A DNA stretch of 64,000 bases from Limnomonas spitsbergensis (lineage: Eukaryota > Chlorophyta > Chlorophyceae > Chlamydomonadales): NCBI GenBank assembly GCA_037349105.1, contig JAYJMM010000099.1, positions 930,001-994,000 of the forward strand, read 5' to 3'. Below, piece by piece: positions 20,601 through 32,600 of this stretch. How positions within the stretch are numbered: the stretch's first letter is position 1; every line of letters begins with the position of its first letter. The notes beneath the pieces are model-generated. The model had not been told where the DNA came from, did not search any database, and saw only the letters and a list, made by a program, of their open reading frames with translations. The position numbers and the translations under genes were made by a program.

Positions 20601-23600
20601 GGAAGGAGGGGAGGAAGGGAGGGAAGAAGGGGAGTGGGGGAGGAGGGGGGAGGAGGGGGGAGGGGAGGAGGAGAGGGGAAGAGGGGAGAGGGGGAGGAGG
20701 GGGAAGGAGGGGAGGGAAGGAGGGGAGAGGGGGAGGAGGGGAGGGGGGGGAAGGGGGGGAGGGAAGGAGGGGAGAGGGGAAGAGGGGAGAGGGGGACGGG
20801 GGAGGGGGGGAGGAGGAGGGGACTAGGGGAGTATGGGAGGGGGCGGGAGGGAGGAGAGGGAGGAGAGGGAGGAGGTTTGTGGGGGGGAGGAGGGGGGAGG
20901 GGAGTGGAGGGAGGAGGGGTGTGTGGTTAGAGGGGATGGGAGGGGGCAGGGGTGCGTGGATTGAGGTGAGGCGAGGGGAGGGAGGAGGTGTCTGTGTGTA
21001 CGTGGGTGCAGGGGGGAGATGGGCCAAGAATAGGGGGGGGGAGGAGGAGGAGGCGCCAGGGGTGTGGTGAGAAGGGAGAATGGAGATGGGACGTATGTGT
21101 TGGGGGGGTGGGGAGGAAGAGGTGCATGGAAGGGGGGAGGCGGGAGAGGCGTCAAGGTAAGGACTGAGGGACCCGGGACTGCGAGGTCTGGGTGCGTGAC
21201 CAAATCTCCAACCCCTGAAACAAAATTGGCATGGTTCTTCAAATCCATAGAGGTATCCCATTCGCATCCTGCATCCTGCCTCTGGCCAAGTCTCCTCGAT
21301 GGATCAGATCTTCCAACCCTTCCAACCCTTTATATTGCTTCCACCAGTCCTCTTCAATGGATCAAATATGCCAGGTGATGGGAGAGATCCGCAGTCTAAA
21401 TTCTGAGATCTTGAAGATTCCGAGATCTCAAAGATTCTGAGATCTTTAAAATTCCGAGATCTTTACACCCTGGGCCCCACAGGCATTTGTATGGATGGGG
21501 CACACCTGTCAGAGGATAGGACAGAACCTTAATCAAATATCTAAGACCTGATCTATATCTGTATGCTGACACCCTGCCCCCCATAACTCCTTGATGGATG
21601 GGTCACACCTGTCAGATGATGAGACAGATCCTGAGGCGACGCAATGCCAGTCCCTTTTGAGGAATTAGATATAAGATCTAAACCTTTTTGTTGCACCCCC
21701 CAGGTATCCTCGACAGACCAGTTCATCTATCTCATGGGACAGATCTGAGATATAAGATCTAGATCCAACATATTCACCTACACCCTACCTCGTATAGCCT
21801 CCTTCAGGAATCAGGTATAAGATCCAAGATCTAATCCTTCACACTGTCTCCCCCCCCAGGCTGCCTTAATGGATCAGACCTACCAAATGGTGGGACAGAT
21901 CCTCAATGTAAGATCCAAGATCTAATCCTTCACACTGTCTCCCCCCCCAGGCTGCCTTAATGGATCAGACCTACCAAATGATGGGACAGATCCTGAAGCG
22001 CTGCAACGCGAGGTGGGGTGAGACGCAGGCCCTGGAGGCGCCCAAGGTGTTCCATGTGGCGGGGTTGGGAGCGTCGGCAGGAGGCGGGCTGGCCATGCAG
22101 TTCCGCGCTCAGGCCATGGCGATGCTCAAGCAAGGCGCATTTGCAATGCAGGTACGAAAGGGTGGTAGGGGGGGGGCAGGGAGGGGTTATGAGTGAGGGA
22201 CGAGGGAGGGGGAGGAGGGGGAGGAGTAATTAGTGGGTTTGGGAGGAGTGTGGAGGTTGGGGGGGCGCTGGCAGCTCAGTTCCACACACAAACCAGAACC
22301 CGATGTCTCAAACAGAGCGCGTTTGGATTTCATACATTCATGCTAGGCCGATGTCAGAGAGAGCTGTGCTCATTGTATAGGCAGCAACCGATGACCGTCT
22401 TGAACTAGCCGTGGCCCCTCTTTCAATCGTAGGCAATCACGGCCGACCCTCATCTTCCTGATTTTTCGTGTTGCAGCAGCACGTGGGTGATGCCTGTGTT
22501 ACCATGCACTAACTGTTGCACCTCGTTCAATTACACCGCCACGGCCGACTCTCGTATTCCTATGTTTCATCTCCCCTGCTGCCTACCTTTCCCTGCCACG
22601 GACACCGCCCAACTAGTATCTTTACGAGCGGGATCGGGCCCTCTGTGACACGCTGCTGCAGCCTGCATTATCTGTTCTTGGGGAGCCAAAGCCAGGCCTC
22701 TGGTCCCTTGACCCTTTGGGCATGATGACGCCTCCACTGCCGACCCTGATATTAACGTTCCGTGCTTTTCGTGCTGCAGCTGCATGTGGGTGATGCATAT
22801 GTTACCATGAAGGAAGCTCGCGGAGGTGCAGCGTTGAGCCTCTGGTCCCTTGACCCTTGGGACATGATTGCGGAGGTATCGCCAGCCAAGGTGGGTAAGG
22901 GGGGTGACTGCGCCCTTTTTTAAGGAGGGAGGTCAGGCCCCTTTTGTCTTGTTGAGTGGCAAGAATGATAAGAGTGAGGGGTCTTGTCACTCTTGGAGGC
23001 AACACCAACCAGCCAGGTGTGAACAAGTGTGGAAACCAGTGAGGAGTAACAGCACCCTCTTCTAGAGAGGGTGGTGTCATCTGAGGAGTGTTGAAAGGAA
23101 GGGGTCTCCTGGGGTATGATCATGGAGGCAACACCAGCCAAGGGGGGGGGGGCCAGGGAGGTAATGCCCCTTTTATGTTGTTGTGGACTAATAGGGTCAG
23201 CCTCTGAGCACTAGCCAAAGCACTGGGGAGGCCCCTTGGCCCTTGGGACATGATCATGGAGGCAACACCAGCCAAGAGGGGGGGGGGGGGGGGGGTCTGC
23301 GCCCTTTTTAAGTGTAGTCTCGGCCTCTGCACTCTTGCGCATCAGCCAAGGTGTGTAGGGGGGGGTCAGCAACTGCTTGATGGATGTTGTAAATACGGAT
23401 AGGTGTTGCATAGACTGAAATGTTTTCTGGTTGTTGCATGTGTTGACATTGTGACATGTCTGCTTTCACTTGTCGGCAGGCTTCCTGACAGGAGCATGGG
23501 GATGGTGTGCACACACTTCTGGGTGTTGTGTTTACTGACGTACCCGCTGGATGTTGCACATGCTGTTAGGTGTTGCACATGCTGACGTGCCAGCTTTTTG

Positions 23601-26600
23601 TTGCACATGCTGTTAGGTGTTGCACATGCTAATGTGTCGGCTGTTTCTTGCGTATGCTGACGTGCCTGTTGTTGCTGATGTACAGGCTTCTGTGCTGGAG
23701 CGCGTGGAGGGGGTGTCCATGGGGTCCAGGGCACTTCTGTCTTTGGTCGCGGCAGTTGCTGAGCTGGCGGGCCCGGAAGCTGTCAAGAAGCTGCTACTAG
23801 TGCTGCATTGTAATGACGACCAGGAGGACACTGTGATCTCAGATCTGAGGACGCAGAACTTCTTTGGGTGAGTTTGGAGGTGTGGGTTTGAATCGTATAT
23901 CTCAGATCTGAGGACGCAGAACTTCTTTAGGTGGGTTTGGAGGTGTGAGCTCGGATCTAAGATCTCATATCTGAGGATGCAGAGCTTCTTTGGGTGGCTT
24001 TGCAGGTGTGGGGCTGGATCGTATATCTCAGATCTGAGGACGCAGAACTTCTTTGGGTGGGTCTGAAAGGTGTGGGTTTGAATCTTATATCTCATATCTA
24101 AGGATGCAGAATTTCTTTAGGTGGGTCTGGATGTGTGAGCTCGGATGTAAGATCTCAGATCTGAGGATGCAGAGCTTATTTGGTTGGGTTTGGAGGTGTG
24201 GGGCTGGATCTAAGATCTTGGATCTGAGGACGCAAAACTTCTGAGCCTCAACTCTGAATACTAAACTAAGAACACCCCTCTGCCCTTACTTCATTTTTTG
24301 TTTCCAGGCTGGTGCGTGAGAATGTAGTGTTTGTGACTGAGGTCGGCAAGCCCGGCTACGAATTCAATACCGAGGAGCAGAAGTTTGTGCCCAAGCTGGG
24401 AAGCGTGGGCCATACGGCAAGTGTCGGGGCAAGAATGGGGGAGGAGAAGGGGAGGGGGGGGCAAGAGAGGGGGGGGGGGGTGAGGCGGGGAGGGGGAGGG
24501 GGCACAAAAGCTTGGCAGCTTTGGCAATGTGGTAAGAATGAGGGGGATGGTGGGGAGGATTCTGCACCCAAAGCTTGGCAGCTTTGGCAATGTGGCAGGC
24601 AATGAGGGAGGCTAGGGGGAAGGTGGCAGGCAGGAATGACAGGAGGGGAGCAAGTGTGGGAAAGAGAATGTTGTGAACCTCATTCAGCTGAGCCGGCAAG
24701 GACAACGGCTTGACCGACAAACGCTCGCCAGCTGCCTTACCCTTGCCCTCATCCAGCCCTTTCCTGTAAGAGGCTGGTAGGATGTACCGCCTCTATTCCT
24801 CCCTGCTCCCATTGCAGGCTGGTACGTGGCACTGCCTTATGGCCCATCCTTCCTCCCTTTGCTGGCAGATCCCGTCAGCTGGTGGACACCCAGGCCCCTC
24901 ATGCCTTCTTCTGTTGGAGGCCGACAGCATGTACAACCTTCTCTGATCTCATTGCAGCCGGCCGCTGGCTTCAGGCTCGTAACACCCCCACCCCTACCAC
25001 CACTCCCATCCCCGCCTCTCGCCTCGTGCGTCATGCCCCCCCCCCCCACACACACACACGCTGCTTCTTGCCATGTGTTTACCCCCCCCCACCCTGTCTC
25101 CCGCCTCATGCCCCTCCCCCTTCCCTGTTTCCTAATCAGACTGGTAGTGGTTACAGCCTCACCCCCCCCCCCTCCTCCCCCTACCCCGTCTCATGCCCTA
25201 CTAGCCTACCCACCCTACCCCTACCCTTACCCCGCCTACCCCTCCCCCCCTCTTACCCCCCCCTCCTTCGCCTAATCCCCCCCCGCTCTTCCTTCCCCCT
25301 ATTTCAGGCTGGTAGTGGTTACAGCCTCATGCAGCTGTCATGGCCCGAAGAGGGCTTCATTTTAGCAGACCAGGACGACGCAGGGCAGCCGTCTGAACCT
25401 GTGGCACCGGACGGCGACGTGGCAGGGGAGGCCAGCAGGCTGCATTCTGCATGTGGGGGGAAGCGGCTGTTGAGGAACAGCGTGTTGGACTACATGACGG
25501 ATAGAGGGGCCAGGTGTGTGTGTGTGTGTGTGTGTGGGGGGGGGGGGGCATTCTATGTGCAAGTGTTTGGTGTGTAGCGCAGGCCAGACCAGCTTTGACT
25601 GACTGCTGGTCCACTGGGCATGTGGTGGGAGCATTATAAGTGTGTGGTGTAGTGCAGGCCAGACCAGCTTTGACTGACTGCTGGTCCACTGGGCATGTGG
25701 TGGGAGCATTATAAGTGTGTGGTGTAGTGCAGGCCAGACCAGCTTTGACTGACTGCTGGTCCACTGGGTATGTGGTGGGAGCATTATAAGTGTGTGGTGT
25801 AGCGCAGGCCAGACCAGCTTTGACTGACTGCTGGTCCACTGGGTATGTGGTGGGAGCATTATAAGTGTGTGGTGTAGTGCAGGCCAGACCAGCTTTGACT
25901 GACTGCTGGTCCACTGGGTATGTGGTGGGAGCATTATAAGTGTGTGGTGTAGTGCAGGCCAGACCAGCTTTGACTGACTGCTGGTCCACTGGGCATGTGG
26001 TGGGAGCATTATAAGTGTGTGGTGTAGTGCAGGCCAGACCAGCTTTGACTGACTGCTGGTCCACTGGGCATGTGGTGGGAGCATTATAAGTGTGTGGTGT
26101 AGTGCAGGCCAGACCAGCTTTGACTGACTGCTGGTCCACTGGGCATGTGGTGGGAGCATTATAAGTGTGTGGTGTAGCGCAGGCCAGACCAGCTTTGACT
26201 GACTGCTGGTCCACTGGGTATGTGGTGGGAGCATTATAAGTGTGTGGTGTAGTGCAGGCCAGACCAGCTTTGACTGACTGCTGGTCCACTGGGCATGTGG
26301 TGGGAGCATTATAAGTGTGTGGTGTAGTGCAGGCCAGACCAGCTTTGACTGACTGCTGGTCCACTGGGCATGTGGCGGGAGCATTATAAGTGTGTGGTGT
26401 AGTGCAGGCCAGACCAGCTTTGACTGACTGCTGGTCCACTGGGTATGTGGTGGGAGCATTATAAGTGTGTGGTGTAGTGCAGGCCAGACCAGCTTTGACT
26501 GACTGCTGGTCCACTGGGCATGTGGTGGGAGCATTATAAGTGTGTGGTGTAGTGCAGGCCAGACCAGCTTTGACTGACTGCTGGTCCACTGGGTATGTGG

Positions 26601-29600
26601 TGGGAGCATTATAAGTGTGTGGTGTAGTGCAGGCCAGACCAGCTTTGACTGACTGCTGGTCCACTGGGTATGTGGTGGGAGCATTATAAGTGTGTGGTGT
26701 AGTGCAGGCCAGACCAGCTTTGACTGACTGCTGGTCCACTGGGTATGTGGTGGGAGCATTATAAGTGTGTGGTGTAGCGCAGGCCAGACCAGCTTTGACT
26801 GACTGCTGGTCCACTGGGCATGTGGTGGGAGCATTATAAGTGTGTGGTGTAGTGCAGGCCAGACCAGCTTTGACTGACTGCTGGTCCACTGGGTATGTGG
26901 TGGGAGCATCATAAGTGTGTGGTGTAGTGCAGGCCAGACCAGCTTTGACTGACTGCTGGTCCACTGGGCATGTGGTGGGAGCATCATAAGTGTGTGGTGT
27001 AGTGCAGGCCAGACCAGCTTTGACTGACTGCTGGTCCACTGGGCATGTGGTGGGAGCATTATAAGTGTGTGGTGTAGTGCAGGCCAGACCAGCTTTGACT
27101 GACTGCTGGTCCACTGGGCATGTGGTGGGAGCATTATAAGTGTGTGGTGTAGTGCAGGCCAGACCAGCTTTGACTGACTGCTGGTCCACTGGGCATGTGG
27201 TGGGAGCATCATAAGTGTGTGGTGTAGTGCAGGCCAGACCAGCTTTGACTGACTGCTGGTCCACTGGGTATGTGGTGGGAGCATTATAAGTGTGTGGTGT
27301 AGTGCAGGCCAGACCAGCTTTGACTGACTGCTGGTCCACTGGGTATGTGGTGGGAGCATTATAAGTGTGTGGTGTAGCGCAGGCCAGACCAGCTTTGACT
27401 GACTGCTGGTCCACTGGGCATGTGGTGGGAGCATTATAAGTGTGTGGTGTAGTGCAGGCCAGACCAGCTTTGACTGACTGCTGGTCCACTGGGCATGTGG
27501 TGGGAGCATTATAAGTGTGTGGTGTAGCGCAGGCCAGACCAGCTTTGACTGACTGCTGGTCCACTGGGTATGTGGTGGGAGCATTATAAGTGTGTGGTGT
27601 AGCGCAGGCCAGACCAGCTTTGACTGACTGCTGGTCCACTGGGTATGTGGTGGGAGCATTATAAGTGTGTGGTGTAGTGCAGGCCAGACCAGCTTTGACT
27701 GACTGCTGGTCCACTGGGCATGTGGTGGGAGCATTATAAGTGTGTGGTGTAGTGCAGGCCAGACCAGCTTTGACTGACTGCTGGTCCACTGGGCATGTGG
27801 TGGGAGCATTATAAGTGTGTGGTGTAGTGCAGGCCACACCAGCTTTGACTGACTGCTGGTCCACTGGGTATGTGGTGGGAGCATTATAAGTGTGTGGTGT
27901 AGTGCAGGCCAGATCAGCTTTGACTGACTGCTGGTCCACTGGGCATGTGGTGGGAGCATTATAAGTGTGTGGTGTAGCGCAGGCCAGACCAGCTTTGACT
28001 GACTGCTGGTCCACTGGGCATGTGGTGGGAGCATCATAAGTGTGTGGTGAAGTGCAGGCCAGACCAGCTTTGACTGACTGCTGGTCCACTGGGTATGTGG
28101 TGGGAGCATTATAAGTGTGTGGTGTAGCGCAGGCCAGACCAGCTTTGACTGACTGCTGGTCCACTGGGCATGTGGTGGGAGCATTATAAGTGTGTGGTGT
28201 AGTGCAGGCCAGACCAGCTTTGACTGACTGCTGGTCCACTGGGCATGTGGTGGGAGCATTATAAGTGTGTGGTGTAGCGCAGGCCAGACCAGCTTTGACT
28301 GACTGCTGGTCCACTGGGTATGTGGTGGGAGCATTATAAGTGTGTGGTGTAGCGCAGGCCAGACCAGCTTTGACTGACTGCTGGTCCACTGGGTATGTGG
28401 TGGGAGCATTATAAGTGTGTGGTGTAGTGCAGGCCAGACCAGCTTTGACTGACTGCTGGTCCACTGGGCATGTGGTGGGAGCATTATAAGTGTGTGGTGT
28501 AGTGCAGGCCAGACCAGCTTTGACTGACTGCTGGTCCACTGGGCATGTGGTGGGAGCATTATAAGTGTGTGGTGTAGTGCAGGCCAGACCAGCTTTGACT
28601 GACTGCTGGTCCACTGGGTATGTGGTGGGAGCATTATAAGTGTGTGGTGTAGCGCAGGCCAGACCAGCTTTGACTGACTGCTGGTCCACTGGGCATGTGG
28701 TGGGAGCATTATAAGTGTGTGGTGTAGCGCAGGCCAGACCAGCTTTGACTGACTGCTGGTCCACTGGGCATGTGGTGGGAGCATTATAAGTGTGTGGTGT
28801 AGTGCAGGCCAGACCAGCTTTGACTGACTGCTGGTCCACTGGGCATGTGGTGGGAGCATTATAAGTGTGTGGTGTAGTGCAGGCCAGACCAGCTTTGACT
28901 GACTGCTGGTCCACTGGGTATGTGGTGGGAGCATTATAAGTGTGTGGTGTAGCACAGGCCAGACCAGCTTTGACTGACTGCTGGTCCACTGGGCATGTGG
29001 TGGGAGCATTATAAGTGTGTGGTGTAGTGCAGGCCAGACCAGCTTTGACTGACTGCTGGTCCACTGGGTATGTGGTGGGAGCATTATAAGTGTGTGGTGT
29101 AGCGCAGGCCAGACCAGCTTTGACTGACTGCTGGTCCACTGGGCATGTGGTGGGAGCATTATAAGTGTGTGGTGTAGCGCAGGCCAGACCAGCTTTGACT
29201 GACTGCTGGTCCACTGGGCATGTGGTGGGAGCATTATAAGTGTGTGGTGTAGTGCAGGCCAGACCAGCTTTGACTGACTGCTGGTCCACTGGGCATGTGG
29301 TGGGAGCATTATAAGTGTGTGGTGTAGTGCAGGCCAGACCAGCTTTGACTGACTGCTGGTCCACTGGGTATGTGGTGGGAGCATTATAAGTGTGTGGTGT
29401 AGTGCAGGCCAGACCAGCTTTGACTGACTGCTGGTCCACTGGGCATGTGGTGGGAGCATTATAAGTGTGTGGTGTAGTGCAGGCCAGACCAGCTTTGACT
29501 GACTGCTGGTCCACTAGGCATGTGGTGGGAGCATTATAAGTGTGTGGTGTAGTGCAGGCCAGACCAGCTTTGACTGACTGCTGGTCCACTGGGTATGTGG

Positions 29601-32600
29601 TGGGAGCATTATAAGTGTGTGGTGTAGTGCAGGCCAGATCAGCTTTGACTGACTGCTGGTCCACTGGGCATGTGGTGGGAGCATTATAAGTGTGTGGTGT
29701 AGCACAGGCCAGACCAGCTTTGACTGACTGCTGGTCCACTGGGCATGTGGTGGGAGCATTATAAGTGTGTGGTGTAGTGCAGGCCAGACCAGCTTTGACT
29801 GACTGCTGGTCCACTGGGCATGTGGTGGGAGCATTATAAGTGTGTGGTGTAGCGCAGGCCAGACCAGCTTTGACTGACTGCTGGTCCACTGGGCATGTGG
29901 TGGGAGCATTATAAGTGTGTGGTGTAGCGCAGGCCAGACCAGCTTTGACTGACTGCTGGTCCACTGGGCATGTGGTGGGAGCATTATAAGTGTGTGGTGT
30001 AGTGCAGGCCAGACCAGCTTTGACTGACTGCTGGTCCACTGGGTATGTGGTGGGAGCATTATAAGTGTGTGGTGCAGTGCAGGCCAGACCAGCTTTGACT
30101 GACTGCTGGTCCACTGGGCATGTGGTGGGAGCATTATAAGTGTGTGGTGTAGTGCAGGCCAGACCAGCTTTGACTGACTGCTGGTCCACTGGGCATGTGG
30201 TGGGAGCATTATAAGTGTGTGGTGTAGTGCAGGCCAGACCAGCTTTGACTGACTGCTGGTCCACTGGGCATGTGGTGGGAGCATTATAAGTGTGTGGTGT
30301 AGTGCAGGCCAGACCAGCTTTGACTGACTGCTGGTCCACTGGGCATGTGGTGGGAGCATTATAAGTGTGTGGTGTAGCGCAGGCCAGACCAGCTTTGACT
30401 GACTGCTGGTCCACTGGGCATGTGGTGGGAGCATTATAAGTGTGTGGTGTAGCGCAGGCCAGACCAGCTTTGACTGACTGCTGGTCCACTGGGCATGTGG
30501 TGGGAGCATTATAAGTGTGTGGTGTAGTGCAGGCCAGACCAGCTTTGACTGACTGCTGGTCCACTGGGTATGTGGTGGGAGCATTATAAGTGTGTGGTGT
30601 AGTGCAGGCCAGACCAGCTTTGACTGACTGCTGGTCCACTGGGCATGTGGTGGGAGCATTATAAGTGTGTGGTGTAGTGCAGGCCAGACCAGCTTTGACT
30701 GACTGCTGGTCCACTGGGCATGTGGTGGGAGCATTATAAGTGTGTGGTGTAGTGCAGGCCAGACCAGCTTTGACTGACTGCTGGTCCACTGGGCATGTGG
30801 TGGGAGCATCATAAGTGTGTGGTGTAGCGCAGGCCAGACCAGCTTTGACTGACTGCTGGTCCACTGGGCATGTGGTGGGAGCATTATAAGTGTGTGGTGT
30901 AGTGCAGGCCAGACCAGCTTTGACTGACTGCTGGTCCACTGGGCATGTGGTGGGAGCATTATAAGTGTGTGGTGTAGTGCAGGCCAGACCAGCTTTGACT
31001 GACTGCTGGTCCACTGGGTATGTGGTGGGAGCATTATAAGTGTGTGGTGTAGTGCAGGCCAGACCAGCTTTGACTGACTGCTGGTCCACTGGGCATGTGG
31101 TGGGAGCATTATAAGTGTGTGGTGTAGCGCAGGCCAGACCAGCTTTGACTGACTGCTGGTCCACTGGGCATGTGGTGGGAGCATTATAAGTGTGTGGTGT
31201 AGCGCAGGCCAGACCAGCTTTGACTGACTGCTGGTCCACTGGGCATGTGGTGGGAGCATTATAAGTGTGTGGTGTAGTGCAGGCCAGACCAGCTTTGACT
31301 GACTGCTGGTCCACTGGGCATGTGGTGGGAGCATTATAAGTGTGTGGTGTAGCTGCAGGCCAGACCAGCTTTGACTGACTGCTGGTCCACTGGGTATGTG
31401 GTGGAGCATTATAAGTGTGTGGTGTAGCTGCAGGCCAGACCAGCTTTGACTGACTGCTGGTCCACTGGGTATGTGGTGGGAGCATTATAAGTGTGTGGTG
31501 TAGTGCAGGCCAGACCAGCTTTGACTGACTGCTGGTCCACTGGGCATGTGGTGGGAGCATTATAAGTGTGTGGTGTAGGCAGGCCAGACCAGCTTTGACT
31601 GACTGCTGGTCCACTGGGCATGTGGTGGGAGCATTATAAGTGTGTGGTGTAGCGCAGGCCAGACCAGCTTTGACTGACTGCTGGTCCACTGGGTATGTGG
31701 TGGGAGCATTATAAGTGTGTGGTGTAGCTGCAGGCCAGACCAGCTTTGACTGACTGCTGGTCCACTGGGTATGTGGTGGGAGCATTATAAGTGTGTGGTG
31801 TAGCGCAGGCCAGACCAGCTTTGACTGACTGCTGGTCCACTGGGCTATGTGGTGGGAGCATTATAAGTGTGTGGTGTAGTGCAGGCCAGACCAGCTTTGA
31901 CTGACTGCTGGTCCACTGGGTCATGTGGTGGGAGCATTATAAGTGTGTGGTGTAGGCAGGCCAGACCAGCTTTGACTGACTGCTGGTCCACTGGGCATGT
32001 TGGTGGGAGCATTATAAGTGTGTGGTTGTAGTGCAGGCCAGACCAGCTTTGACTGACTGCTGGTCCACTGGGCATGTGGTGGGAGCATTATAAGTGTGTG
32101 GTGTAGCGCAGGCCAGACCAGCTTTGACTGACTGCTGGTCCACTGGGCATGTGGTGGGAGCATTATAAGTGTGTGGTGTAGTGCAGGCCAGACCAGCTTT
32201 GACTGACTGCTGGTCCACTGGGCATGTGGTGGGAGCATTATAAGTGTGTGGTGTAGTGCAGGCCAGACCAGCTTTGACTGACTGCTGGTCCACTGGGCAT
32301 GTGGTGGGAGCATTATAAGTGTGTGGTGTAGTGCAGGCCAGACCAGCTTTGACTGACTGCTGGTCCACTGGGCATGTGGTGGGAGCATTATAAGTGTGTG
32401 GTGTAGTGCAGGCCAGACCAGCTTTGACTGACTGCTGGTCCACTGGGTATGTGGTGGGAGCATTATAAGTGTGTGGTGTAGTGCAGGCCAGACCAGCTTT
32501 GACTGACTGCTGGTCCACTGGGCATGTGGTGGGAGCATTATAAGTGTGTGGTGTAGCGCAGGCCAGACCAGCTTTGACTGACTGCTGGTCCACTGGGCAT

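Noticed and set aside
20234..21267. Gly/Arg/Glu-rich + frames and Pro/Ser/Leu-rich - frames over the polypurine tract
   Set aside because: Low-complexity translation of G/A sequence; nearly all frames are open.
25357..31785. Minus-strand open frame of 2,142 codons, plus other frames of 600-1,365 codons, over the 75-bp array
   Set aside because: The unit length is divisible by three and lacks stops on the minus strand, so open frames are automatic. They end where indels occur, have no domain, and the region is an intron of the + strand gene.
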